Notes: generated from the sequence alone by a model not told the origin. 17,428 nt of DNA from Alphaproteobacteria bacterium (GCA_017555325.1 JAFZGR010000138.1:1-17428); one strand, 5' to 3'. Numbered from the stretch's first letter, positions 7,304-13,936 are shown. Numbers and translations: made by a program.

Positions 7304-8605
7304 TCATTTTTTAGTAGGGCAAGTTTTGTTCGCAGAATCTTTTTTATTGCATATACCATACAATATATTGGCACCATTATTATCTGCTAGTGTTGTACAA
7401 GTTTCATCTGTGTAAAATAAATTGCAGTATTTAGTTTGAGGACATTTTTTTATAGGGCTTACGGCATTAGATATTTTTTGAATTGGACAATTGGAACTAG
7501 GATTATATAAAGCAGAACAAACACCATACATAATATTTGCTCCTAAATCATTAGGTATTTTTGCTGTACACAATTCATCGGTATAAGCTAAATTACAATA
7601 TTGTCCTTTGGGACACCCCTTTTGCAATTTCATTGGATTACTAACAGAGCTAACAAGACAAGACGATAAAGGTAAATTTTTTGCAGAGCATATACCATAC
7701 ATTGTGCCATTGCTAGCATCAGTTAATGTGTTTTGACACTTTTCATCAGTAAATCTTAAATTACAAAACTGTCCTTGTGGACATTTTTTTTTAGGGGTTA
7801 CAATTGCTCCATCTGTTGTATTTTTAACCTCATATTGACAATCGGAACTGATTGTTTGTTCTTGTTGTATATACAGATAACTACAATCCGATGTGGCTTC
7901 AATCTTTTGTTGATTTATTTTATAAGCGCAAAAACCATCAGATTCCTGACATTCTCCAACCGTTGTACCACAAATAAGATTGTGATCACAACACCAGTAA
8001 TTTTTATCCAATTCACAAGTTGTTTGTGTATCTAGTTGACAAACACGATCACAACCATTTCCTTTTGCATTTATTTTATAACCTTCAGCGCACGTTTTAC
8101 AAATCTTATCAACTGATTGACAATACATTCCCATTTGGGCACAATCGGAACCTGTTTCACAATTAATACCAGGTACTCGAACTCCATCAAAAGCAAAAAC
8201 AATATTATTTGATTCAGCACAAACTTCAAATCGTTTAGCATTTTCATCAAAAAGTGTAATACGAGGAGGAACAGACATTAATAAAATTTGTTTGCAATCT
8301 TCCGTATCAATCCCAATTACCTTAACATAATCATCTCCGTCATTATCTCGAAGTGTTTCAATTGTTTTATGACTTTTTGCTTCCCATGTTACAGCAGTCC
8401 AAGGATGCGGTTGGTTATTTGTCATGCCACGCAATTCTGTATAAGCTAAATGAGCATCTTGAATAATAACATTAGCATTATGTTTATGAAAGGCATAACG
8501 ATAAGCTTTAACGCCACCAACACTTAACACGCCAATCACAGCTAAAATACCTAAAACTTCAACTATTGATCGACCATTTTCATATATATTATTTATTTTT
8601 GTCAT
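7304..8605 (-). CDS. Type IV prepilin-like protein with cysteine-rich repeats
   Basis: The 433-residue protein begins with a class III-like signal: an 11-residue leader ending in Gly11, then RSIVEVLGILAVIGVLSVGG, with Glu at mature position 5 and a hydrophobic helix, the features needed for prepilin peptidase cleavage and pilus assembly. Arg instead of Phe/Met at mature position 1 is atypical. After a pilin-like region up to about residue 100 the protein is very Cys-rich: 32 cysteines, all beyond the membrane helix, an even number that fits disulfide bonding after export. The C-terminal part has three tandem repeats (about 271-429). The middle (149-226) has EGF-like spacing, including CAEGYKINAKGNGC. 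It is far larger than ordinary major pilins (about 150 residues), so a tip or minor pilin, or adhesin, is more likely. No pilus assembly genes are in the window. The name is structural; the role is unknown. Confidence 0.8.
   Translation of the reverse strand: MTKINNIYENGRSIVEVLGILAVIGVLSVGGVKAYRYAFHKHNANVIIQDAHLAYTELRGMTNNQPHPWTAVTWEAKSHKTIETLRDNDGDDYVKVIGIDTEDCKQILLMSVPPRITLFDENAKRFEVCAESNNIVFAFDGVRVPGINCETGSDCAQMGMYCQSVDKICKTCAEGYKINAKGNGCDRVCQLDTQTTCELDKNYWCCDHNLICGTTVGECQESDGFCAYKINQQKIEATSDCSYLYIQQEQTISSDCQYEVKNTTDGAIVTPKKKCPQGQFCNLRFTDEKCQNTLTDASNGTMYGICSAKNLPLSSCLVSSVSNPMKLQKGCPKGQYCNLAYTDELCTAKIPNDLGANIMYGVCSALYNPSSNCPIQKISNAVSPIKKCPQTKYCNLFYTDETCTTLADNNGANILYGICNKKDSANKTCPTKK
7319..7795 (-). 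repeat. Three tandem Cys-rich protein repeats in the prepilin-like gene
   Basis: Units start at residues 275, 331 and 388, with a period of 56-57 residues. Each has five cysteines at the same spacing: KKCP-x3-FC/YCN-L-x2/x3-TDE-x-C, then NG/GAN-x-(M/L)YG-(I/V)C and a final Cys about ten residues on. The cysteines are 275/281/290/306/316, 331/337/346/363/373 and 388/394/403/419/429. The DNA copies have diverged, so this is an old duplication. Confidence 0.88.
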
Positions 8606-8638
8606 ATACTGCTTATACCAATTTGTTAATTTTTATTA

Positions 8639-8667
8639 ATTGTATAAAATAATACTAAAAAACACAA
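8639..8667 (-). promoter_or_regulatory. Candidate promoter of the prepilin-like gene
   Basis: On the minus strand TTGTGT (8667-8662) is followed after 17 nt by TACAAT (8644-8639), a 5/6 -10 box. The predicted leader before the ATG at 8605 is about 25-30 nt, with only a weak ribosome binding site (AAGCAG). Confidence 0.45.
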
Positions 8668-8682
8668 AAAAAACAACAAAAA

Positions 8683-9259
8683 ATAGATGTTTTTCTTGTT
8701 TTAAATTATTTATTTTTCCCAACGCCGTAAATATTGATAAAATTTATGTCGATCACGGTCGTGTTGTAATTTCTTATCAATAAAACCATTAAAATCTCGT
8801 CGCAACGCAACTTTCGGAAAATCCGGAATTTCAATATTAATTGTTTCGCCAATTTTTAAATGGCGAACAGCAGGTTCAAAACATTTTTTATTAATAAATT
8901 TATGCAAAGATCGTTCAATTAAGCAAAAATTTGAAACATGATTTGTTCCCCCTCCTGATAAAGGAATAATGTGATGAACATCAAACCCTCGTGGAATTTT
9001 ACCACGTTTGGAGCGTTCTAAATTTATTTTATCTTTATATGGCTCTAAAAAACCCTTCCTATACAACCACTTAACAAATTTTTGATTCATATTGCGACGA
9101 TCAAATTCTTTACGTCGTATTTTTGTAACAGAAGGATCTTGTAATGTGAATTTTATTGCCATCGCCTAACCCCTCCTTATATATTTTATTTTATCATAAA
9201 GATTATAAACAATCAATAGTATTATATGTGTTTATGTTATTTAAAATAAAAACATCTAT
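8683..9259. repeat. Long inverted repeat framing the HNH gene
   Basis: ATAGATGTTTTT (8683-8694) recurs perfectly inverted at 9248-9259. Inside it each arm continues with a second identical block, TTTTAAAT (8699-8706; inverted at 9239-9246), separated by 4 nt in the left arm and 1 nt in the right arm. Twenty matching bases in the same order just outside both ends of one gene are unlikely by chance even in AT-rich DNA. The left arm ends 4 nt before the HNH stop codon and the right arm lies 77 nt upstream of its start. I see no convincing target-site duplication outside the arms. Confidence 0.65.
8710..9162 (-). CDS. HNH endonuclease
   Basis: The 150-residue protein carries an HNH nuclease core: FDVHHIIPLSGGGTNHVSNFCLIERSLHKF. 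His63-His64 are the DHH-type pair (Val replaces the usual Asp/Ala before the second residue), Asn78 is the middle Asn and His87 the last metal ligand. Such beta-beta-alpha-metal enzymes cut or nick DNA and occur in phages, restriction systems, group I/II introns and as free-standing homing enzymes. The rest is basic, consistent with nucleic acid binding. A very strong ribosome binding site, AAGGAGGGG, lies before the ATG. It stands alone, with no methylase or toxin-immunity partner beside it, next to a decayed recombinase and between the arms of a long inverted repeat. Selfish or mobile behaviour is therefore plausible. Two TATAAT boxes (minus strand, 9202-9207 and 9221-9226) are candidate -10 elements. 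Confidence 0.85.
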   Translation of the reverse strand: MAIKFTLQDPSVTKIRRKEFDRRNMNQKFVKWLYRKGFLEPYKDKINLERSKRGKIPRGFDVHHIIPLSGGGTNHVSNFCLIERSLHKFINKKCFEPAVRHLKIGETINIEIPDFPKVALRRDFNGFIDKKLQHDRDRHKFYQYLRRWEK

Positions 9260-9347
9260 CAGCAATAAAAGGGACATTTTATTTCCTATATCCATTTATC
9301 CAGTAAACTATTGTTTTCTTAATAAATAAAAATAAAAGGATTACAAC

Positions 9348-9901
9348 ATGATTTACGGATATATTCGCGTCTCGATCGACAAACAAACCACAGAAAATCA
9401 AAAATTCGAAATTGAACAATTTTGTCTTAAAAACAAGATTGTTATTGATAAATGGATAACAGAAACCATCAGTGCAACAAAAGAGCTAAATAAACGAAAA
9501 CTCGGCAAACTTCTAAAACAAATTAAAAGTGATGATATTATTATAACGGCAGAATTCTCCAGATTAGGTAAAATTTGTTACAAGTTATGAGTATTTTACA
9601 CCATTGTATGAATACAGGGTGCCAAGTTTGGACAATTAAAGACAATTATAGTCTTGGAAAAACGATAGAATCCAAAGTGTTATCTTTTGCATTCGGTTTG
9701 TCGGCAGAGATTGAAAGAGTTTTAATTTCCCAAAGGACTACAGAAACCTTAAAACGTCTTCAAAATGAAGGAAAAGTCTTGGGCTGACCAAAAGGAAAGA
9801 AAAACAAAAAACGCAAATTAGATGGTAAAATCTTTCAAATTAAAGAACTTTTATCAAAAAATGTATCAAAGAATAAGATTGCTAAAATTCTTTGGAGGTA
9901 A
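9348..9901 (+). pseudogene. Serine recombinase/resolvase, disrupted
   Basis: The frame opens with MIYGYIRVSIDKQTTENQ, the resolvase/invertase N-terminus with catalytic Ser9 (YxRVS). After SRLGK the frame breaks: loss of one A in the A-run at 9570-9573 puts NLLQVMSILHHC in the next frame, where the classic SRLGRNLLQVMSIL continues. The second frame goes on through AFGLSAEIERVLISQRTTETLKRL to a TGA at 9785-9787, exactly where family members have Arg in GRPKG, so it reads as a CGA-to-TGA change. Behind it the C-terminal helix-turn-helix is still readable (KLDGKIFQIKELLSKNVSKNKIAKIL) but ends at TAA 9899-9901 inside the recognition helix. An intact enzyme of this family is about 180-200 residues. 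Three lesions make it inactive; the close match elsewhere suggests recent decay. AAGGAT precedes the start. Confidence 0.88.
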
Positions 9902-10256
9902 TGAATATATAGCCAGTGTGTTGGATTTAACCAATTTGGATAAGAAGGCATTAAAAGAAGAAAACAATGACCTTAAACAAGACAATAAGTATTTAGAACA
10001 AGAAGTTGAAACCCATAAACACCATGCCAATATGCTGTTGTCAGAGAAAACTAACTTAGTTATATCTAATACAGAGTTAAATATCAAAATACAAGAACTT
10101 GAAGACAGAATAAGAAAGCTGGAAAAGAGAACAACAAAGTTAGAAAATATCTTTTATAAGAATGGGATTACAGAAACACAATTAAATGAGATGATAGAAA
10201 AGAATGAGAATGTAAAATCCAATACAACTCAAAACAGCATTCAACAGCAATTATAA
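9822..10256 (+). CDS. Coiled-coil ORF, probably lacking its true N-terminus
   Basis: The open frame encodes 144 residues. The first 27 or so overlap the helix-turn-helix part of the decayed recombinase in another frame and look like chance translation. From about residue 40 to 115 the sequence is a strong coiled coil, rich in Glu, Lys, Asn and Leu with heptad spacing (ALKEENNDLKQDNKYLEQEV; then IKIQELEDRIRKLEKRTTKL), followed by a polar, Asn/Gln-rich end. No family is recognised. C-terminal coiled coils of this kind occur on plasmid mobilisation and replication proteins, which would fit the neighbours, but nothing here proves it. No ribosome binding site precedes ATG 9822. The best reading is the 3' part of a gene joined to the recombinase remnant, perhaps untranslated now. 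Confidence 0.45.
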   Translation: MVKSFKLKNFYQKMYQRIRLLKFFGGNEYIASVLDLTNLDKKALKEENNDLKQDNKYLEQEVETHKHHANMLLSEKTNLVISNTELNIKIQELEDRIRKLEKRTTKLENIFYKNGITETQLNEMIEKNENVKSNTTQNSIQQQL

Positions 10257-10360
10257 GGTTTTATCGGCATTGATAGGAAAGCCATCTTTCTTTTTCAATG
10301 GTTTTTGTATATATCCAAGATATGTTTGAAAATTGTAGCATAATTAACAAAGGAGAAAAT

Positions 10361-10731
10361 ATGTCAGAAAATAAATTTTATGACAATTATCAATCCCGTT
10401 AGGATACAGAGCATTAAAACTTATGGTGTAGATCATTCTAAATTTACAACAAGAGAAGAAGTAGAATGTCAAGACAACCGCATTAAACGAGAAGAAGAAC
10501 TAATGCAACAACAACGCAATATGGGTATCACAGGAAACTATATGCAATATGGTACGAACTTTTGGAATAATACTATCCGAACAAAGGCAACCCTCCATAG
10601 ACGCATTACATTTTTTAATCAAATCAATCAGTGAATTAAATGATACACCAGACAACCCTTTTAAGATTGACAATCTTTATGATGAAGGGAAAGATTTAAT
10701 AACAATCGGACAAAATGGCGTACAACTGTGA
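10361..10731 (+). pseudogene. Unknown gene with frameshifts
   Basis: AAAGGAG followed by ATG 10361 opens a well-formed start (MSENKFYDNYQSR) that meets TAG after 13 codons. The neighbouring frame (open from 10380) carries protein-like sequence: IQSIKTYGVDHSKFTTREEV, then a charged stretch to about 10560. The third frame then continues with LSEQRQPSIDALHFLIKSI and a convincing end, SELNDTPDNPFKIDNLYDEG up to TGA 10729-10731. One gene of about 120 codons broken by two small indels explains all three pieces better than three separate tiny genes. I do not recognise the product. It shares the island with the broken recombinase and has decayed in the same way. Confidence 0.55.
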
Positions 10732-10762
10732 TGGGAAACTAAAAATGCCAAAAAACAAGCAT

Positions 10763-10795
10763 AAAAAAACCTCTTAAAACCAAAGGTTTAAGAGG
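10763..10795 (-). terminator. Rho-independent terminator after tRNA-Ala
   Basis: CCTCTTAAAACC (10770-10781) pairs with GGTTTAAGAGG (10785-10795), with one bulged base and a 3-nt loop. On the minus strand the stem is followed by seven T (complement of 10763-10769). It ends 5 nt past the tRNA 3' end. Confidence 0.85.
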
Positions 10796-10799
10796 AAAT

Positions 10800-10875
<76 letters not shown>

Positions 10876-10931
10876 AAGATCAATCTTAAATTAACAAAAA
10901 TATTTGTTTTTGTCAATACATTTTTAAAAAG

Positions 10932-11558
10932 TTATCTCACTTTTTTATCAGAAACAATTGTTGCCAATCTTCCCGCCACCTCATTTTGATACATTTCTTT
11001 TGTCTTGTGATATGTTTCAAAAATTCTCTCATCTCCTGGTTTAAATGTTACCCCTTTAAACGAACAAGGCTTATAATTTGCTTTTAAAATATTGTGTTGA
11101 ACAATATCAAAATATGGATTTTCTTTATAAACACGTCGAACAATTTCCGTTATATCTTTTTCAAAAAGCATTTTTTCAACAGCTTGTGCCGCGGCATTCA
11201 TATATCCTTTTCCTGTTTCACTTTGCGCTATCCAAAATCCTGTTTCAATCATTGTTCCCAAACGCTTTAATCTGACACAACCAACGCATTTATCTGTATT
11301 TTTAGGGTAAATATAGTATGTTGCACTTTCATCATTACGAGCTTGTTCTAACCATTCTTTCATAGTTTCCTTAGCTTGAACAACATTTTTAATACCACAA
11401 AAATCATATAGCAGTTTTAATCTCGGGGCGTTCGGTTTGAATAACGCAAAAAATGCACGGGCCTTTTTTACATCTTTTTCTGTTTCTGGTAAATTAGGCG
11501 CTTTAAATTCTAGTTGTAAATCAACAGTTGAGCCATTTATTTTTGCATCAAATAACAT
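10932..11558 (-). CDS. GNAT-family acetyltransferase (RimJ/RimL-like)
   Basis: The 208-residue protein carries the acetyl-CoA binding region of GNAT enzymes of the RimJ/RimL (Acetyltransf_3) type: YYIYP and VGCVRL strands, then IETGFWIAQSETGKGYMNAA (104-123), where ETGKG is the Q/RxxGxG/A pyrophosphate loop and FWI the usual preceding strand. A helix AAAQAVEKMLFE and a strand that would hold the NP..... motif (here NPYFDI) follow. Members acetylate ribosomal protein N-termini, other proteins or small molecules; the substrate cannot be read from sequence. The ATG at 11558 directly follows the TAG of the lipoprotein gene (no intergenic base), so the two are translationally coupled. Confidence 0.82.
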   Translation of the reverse strand: MLFDAKINGSTVDLQLEFKAPNLPETEKDVKKARAFFALFKPNAPRLKLLYDFCGIKNVVQAKETMKEWLEQARNDESATYYIYPKNTDKCVGCVRLKRLGTMIETGFWIAQSETGKGYMNAAAQAVEKMLFEKDITEIVRRVYKENPYFDIVQHNILKANYKPCSFKGVTFKPGDERIFETYHKTKEMYQNEVAGRLATIVSDKKVR

Positions 11559-11909
11559 CTAAAAATCCCGCTCATGTACAAACCATTGAAAATGTTCTGC
11601 TGCTTTTTGCATAGAAACGTGCGAGCCAACCTTGTATGTGGAAATTGTTCTTTGAATTTCTTCTGAATTTGCATAATTTGTTACACCAATGTATTCTGGA
11701 TGATTATTCTGCAAATCCGTATCCAATTCAACAATACGCACTTTTTCTTCCAAATCACACGTTTGCACATCATAAGCCGCACTTACTAAGCCCTTGTCCG
11801 AAGATGAAAATTCTGATGGAAGAACCGGATATACAGCAGTATCTTGGACACAAGCAGTTACAGTTAAAGCACTCCCATATGTTACAATTTTTTGAACCAT
11901 TTTTTTCAT
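11559..11909 (-). CDS. Small putative lipoprotein of unknown function
   Basis: The 116-residue protein starts MKKMVQKIVTYGSALTVTAC, a short basic N-terminus with a hydrophobic stretch and a V-T-A-C lipobox, predicting lipidation at Cys20 and membrane anchoring. The rest is polar, with one further cysteine in VQTCDLEEKVRIVELDTDLQ. No family is recognised. It is the first gene of a two-gene unit with the abutting GNAT acetyltransferase, which is odd because one product would be exported and the other cytoplasmic. AAGGAG precedes the start, and a good promoter (TTGACA, 16 nt, TATATA) lies about 25 nt further up. The lipobox is not perfect (Val at -3), so a plain signal peptide or membrane anchor is possible. 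Confidence 0.7.
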   Translation of the reverse strand: MKKMVQKIVTYGSALTVTACVQDTAVYPVLPSEFSSSDKGLVSAAYDVQTCDLEEKVRIVELDTDLQNNHPEYIGVTNYANSEEIQRTISTYKVGSHVSMQKAAEHFQWFVHERDF

Positions 11910-11934
11910 ATGTTTTCTCCTTGATGGATGTCAC

Positions 11935-11962
11935 TATATAATCATAAAAAAAACTTGTCAAC
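11935..11962 (-). promoter_or_regulatory. Sigma70-like promoter of the lipoprotein-GNAT unit
   Basis: On the minus strand a perfect TTGACA (11962-11957) is followed after 16 nt by TATATA (11940-11935). The start codon is at 11909, giving a leader of about 20 nt that contains AAGGAG. Confidence 0.65.
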
Positions 11963-12029
11963 AAATTAAACAATCCTGATGTTAAATCAATTCATTCAGA
12001 AGATGCTTTATTTTTTTTATTTTATTTGA

Positions 12030-12035
12030 TATACT
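12030..12035 (+). promoter_or_regulatory. Candidate -10 box very close to the trmN6 start
   Basis: TATACT ends 7 nt before the ATG at 12043, so the usual start of transcription would fall on or next to the A of the ATG. No Shine-Dalgarno sequence is present. A clear -35 box is missing. Confidence 0.4.
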
Positions 12036-12042
12036 ATACATT

Positions 12043-12762
12043 ATGGAAATAACATTAAATGATTTTTTAGGTGGAAAGATTCGTTTATTGCAATACAAAA
12101 ACGGATATAGAATTACCTCTGACACAGTTTTATTGGCAGCAGCTGTTCAGGCAAAAAAAAACGAAACTGTTTTAGACGTTGGAACAGGAACCGGCGGGGT
12201 ATTGTTTTGTTTGCATGCCCGAATTCCGGAATTAAACTCAACAGGCATAGAAATACAAACAGATTTATATCAATTGGCTTTAAACAATCAAGAAATAAAT
12301 CAATACAAAATTCATTTCATTAATGAGGATATTTTTTCCGAAAAATCCACATTGCACGGCATACAATTTCACCATGTTGTTACCAATCCGCCATTTTATA
12401 CAGAAGATTTAATTCGTAATCATCCTCAAACGGCCACGGCATATCATCAGACATTTGATTTATCAAGATGGTTGCGTTTTTGCTTAAAACATTTACGGGC
12501 AAAAGGATCTTTTACCCTAATACATCGGACAGAAGCTTTGCCGGAAATTTTGGCTATCCTGAATAAAACCGCTCTTGGAGGCATTGAAGTAATTCCAATT
12601 CAGCCAAAAGAGAATGCTGCATCTAAACGAGTTATTGTACGTGGTATTATGGGTTCGAAAAAGCCTTTTGTTTTACGGCCCCCACTTGTAATGCATACAG
12701 AAACAAACGAACGAACCGCACTTGCAGAAAAAATTATGCGAGAAGGGCATCCGATTGAATAA
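12043..12762 (+). CDS. trmN6: tRNA1(Val) (adenine-37-N6)-methyltransferase-like enzyme
   Basis: The 239-residue protein is a class I SAM-dependent N6-adenine methyltransferase of the TrmN6/YfiC group. It opens LNDFLGGKIRLLQYKNGYRITSD, the family start, then has the SAM-binding loop DVGTGTGG (45-52), an acidic strand end (TGIEIQ) and the catalytic NPPF (115-118). Family members methylate A37 next to the anticodon of tRNA1(Val), or related RNA targets. Length is normal. It has no ribosome binding site and a -10-like box immediately upstream, so its mRNA may be leaderless. tRNA-Arg follows 44 nt downstream from its own promoter. The methyltransferase class is certain; the exact RNA target is inferred. 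Confidence 0.86.
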   Translation: MEITLNDFLGGKIRLLQYKNGYRITSDTVLLAAAVQAKKNETVLDVGTGTGGVLFCLHARIPELNSTGIEIQTDLYQLALNNQEINQYKIHFINEDIFSEKSTLHGIQFHHVVTNPPFYTEDLIRNHPQTATAYHQTFDLSRWLRFCLKHLRAKGSFTLIHRTEALPEILAILNKTALGGIEVIPIQPKENAASKRVIVRGIMGSKKPFVLRPPLVMHTETNERTALAEKIMREGHPIE

Positions 12763-12767
12763 ATAGC

Positions 12768-12796
12768 TTGACAATTTAATAAAAAAAGAGTAAAAG
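12768..12796 (+). promoter_or_regulatory. Promoter of tRNA-Arg
   Basis: A perfect TTGACA (12768-12773) is followed after 17 nt by TAAAAG (12791-12796, 4/6). The tRNA begins 10 nt later at 12807. Confidence 0.65.
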
Positions 12797-12806
12797 TTTA
12801 CTTAGT

Positions 12807-12883
12807 GGTCCCGTAGCTCAGCTGGATAGAGCAACAGCCTTCTAAGCTGTGGGTCGGGCGTTCGAATCGCTCCGGGATCGCCA
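12807..12883 (+). tRNA. tRNA-Arg (anticodon TCT)
   Basis: A 77-nt cloverleaf: acceptor stem GGTCCCG/CGGGATC (one G-T pair), discriminator G and an encoded CCA. The D-arm is AGCTCAGCTGGATAGAGC. The anticodon stem is ACAGC/GCTGT around loop CTTCTAA, giving TCT for AGA/AGG codons, and the T-loop is TTCGAAT. It has its own promoter and a terminator just behind it. Confidence 0.96.
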
Positions 12884-12892
12884 TTCTAATCA

Positions 12893-12919
12893 GGCTTGTA
12901 ATTTATACAAGCCTTTTTT
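12893..12919 (+). terminator. Rho-independent terminator after tRNA-Arg
   Basis: GGCTTGTA (12893-12900) and TACAAGCC (12906-12913) form a perfect 8-bp stem with a 5-nt loop, followed by six T (12914-12919). Confidence 0.9.
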
Positions 12920-12943
12920 ATATAATATTTAAAAGCGATAAAA

Positions 12944-13312
12944 CTAAATAATACCACTCGCTTGAAGTAATTCTTTTGATTCGTTGGAAATTAAAGGCAT
13001 TTGCGGATTTAAAAACTTATTATTAGTATTGTGATTTTGTAATAATTCCGGTGCAACCTTAAAAATAAAATAAAAACCGTTTTCCGTTTGATGAATCATT
13101 TTTAGCCTTAAATCAATTTTATCAACAATAACAGAAAATTGTTCAGACAATACTCGAACAGCGCAATTCATTATTAATTCATCTTTTTGAACAAATCCTT
13201 TTGGTAAATGATATGCTTTGACTTTTTCAGTTGTTTCCGGATGCTCTAAAAATAAACACTTTCCGTCTTTCTGAATTAAGAAAACAACAGATGTTTGTGA
13301 TGATTGCCCCAT
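12944..13312 (-). CDS. Nudix-like protein with a degenerate Nudix box
   Basis: The 122-residue protein has the Nudix outline: an N-terminal strand (TSVVFLIQKDGKCLFLEHP), then HLPKGFVQKDELIMNCAVRVLSEQF in the place of the Nudix box GX5EX7REUXEEXGU. Gly39 of KGF and the Glu after five residues fit, and the Arg after seven more fits, but Arg is followed by Val, only one of the two later Glu is present, and Ser replaces the final Gly. The metal-binding acid cluster is therefore incomplete, and hydrolase activity is doubtful. I prefer ATG 13312, with GGAGG 5 nt upstream, over the in-frame GTG at 13324, which would overlap that site. A good promoter precedes it. It may bind rather than hydrolyse a nucleotide. 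Confidence 0.68.
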   Translation of the reverse strand: MGQSSQTSVVFLIQKDGKCLFLEHPETTEKVKAYHLPKGFVQKDELIMNCAVRVLSEQFSVIVDKIDLRLKMIHQTENGFYFIFKVAPELLQNHNTNNKFLNPQMPLISNESKELLQASGII

Positions 13313-13335
13313 TCTTACCTCCACATATCTTATTT

Positions 13336-13364
13336 ATTATATCACTTTTTTTTATGTGGCGCAA
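13336..13364 (-). promoter_or_regulatory. Promoter of the Nudix-like gene
   Basis: On the minus strand TTGCGC (13364-13359) is followed after 17 nt by a perfect TATAAT (13341-13336). The start codon at 13312 lies about 24 nt downstream of the -10 box, with GGAGG between. Confidence 0.65.
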
Positions 13365-13383
13365 TATACAATTTTATATTTTT

Positions 13384-13911
13384 TTATTGAGCAAGCTGTT
13401 CTAGAAATTTTTGAATAAATTGAATTGTTCGTTCATCATTGGGCAAGCCGTTATTATTTAAAAAAGTCTCATTCCACACGATACCGACTTCAGAGTGCTG
13501 AATTTGCTTCATCCCCAAAACCGGTAAAATAGAACGCAAATGAACTTGTGCCGGCAATGTACCGCTTGAACCTATAGATGCTCCGGCAATAGCCGCTTCT
13601 TTCCCGACAAGACAACTTTTTCCATAGGGACGAGAAGCCCAATCTAATGCATTTTTTAAAACACCGGATATTGATCGATTATATTCTGGTGTCATCAATA
13701 AAATCAAATCAGATTCTGAAATTTTTTGTCTGAATACATCAATTGCCGGTAAAGATGTGTTTTCTAAATCTTCCGAAAAAAGCGGTATATTATGAATATC
13801 AATAAATGAAAAATCCAATTTAGAATGCCCGATTTTAATAAATACTTCCGCTAATTTACGATTAATCGATTCTTTTCTTAAACTGCCGACAATAATTCCG
13901 ACTTTTTTCAT
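13384..13911 (-). CDS. NADPH-dependent FMN reductase (flavodoxin-like)
   Basis: The 175-residue protein belongs to the FMN_red flavoprotein family (ChrR/YieF/azoreductase-like), which passes electrons from NAD(P)H via bound FMN to quinones, azo compounds or metals. The flavin phosphate loop is GSLRKESINRKLA (9-21), and TPEYNRSISGVLKNALDW (74-91) is the family signature that lines the FMN ring. GASIGSSGT near 110-120 is the third conserved block. The length is typical. AAAGGAG lies before the ATG and a promoter (TTGACA, 17 nt, TATTTA) lies directly upstream, so it is transcribed apart from mnmA, which ends 67 nt earlier. The physiological substrate cannot be told from sequence. Confidence 0.88.
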   Translation of the reverse strand: MKKVGIIVGSLRKESINRKLAEVFIKIGHSKLDFSFIDIHNIPLFSEDLENTSLPAIDVFRQKISESDLILLMTPEYNRSISGVLKNALDWASRPYGKSCLVGKEAAIAGASIGSSGTLPAQVHLRSILPVLGMKQIQHSEVGIVWNETFLNNNGLPNDERTIQFIQKFLEQLAQ

Positions 13912-13936
13912 CTAAGCACTCCTTTCTTTTTTTTGA

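Noticed and set aside
7319..7795. CRISPR-like array
   Set aside because: The repeats are coding, about 170 bp long and diverged, and follow the reading frame of the prepilin-like gene.
8640..8700. Terminator for the HNH gene in the A/T runs
   Set aside because: Any stem would be made only of A-T pairs; the inverted-repeat arm and the prepilin promoter explain the region better.
9565..9580. Programmed frameshift in the recombinase
   Set aside because: The zero-frame codons around the A-run do not form a tandem slippery heptamer; a -1 slip would re-pair AAA on TAA. A further in-frame stop and a cut-off C-terminus also argue for plain decay.
9785..9787. TGA recoded as a sense codon
   Set aside because: The family has Arg here (GRPKG), not Trp, and CGA-to-TGA is a simple transition. 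No real gene in the window needs TGA as sense.
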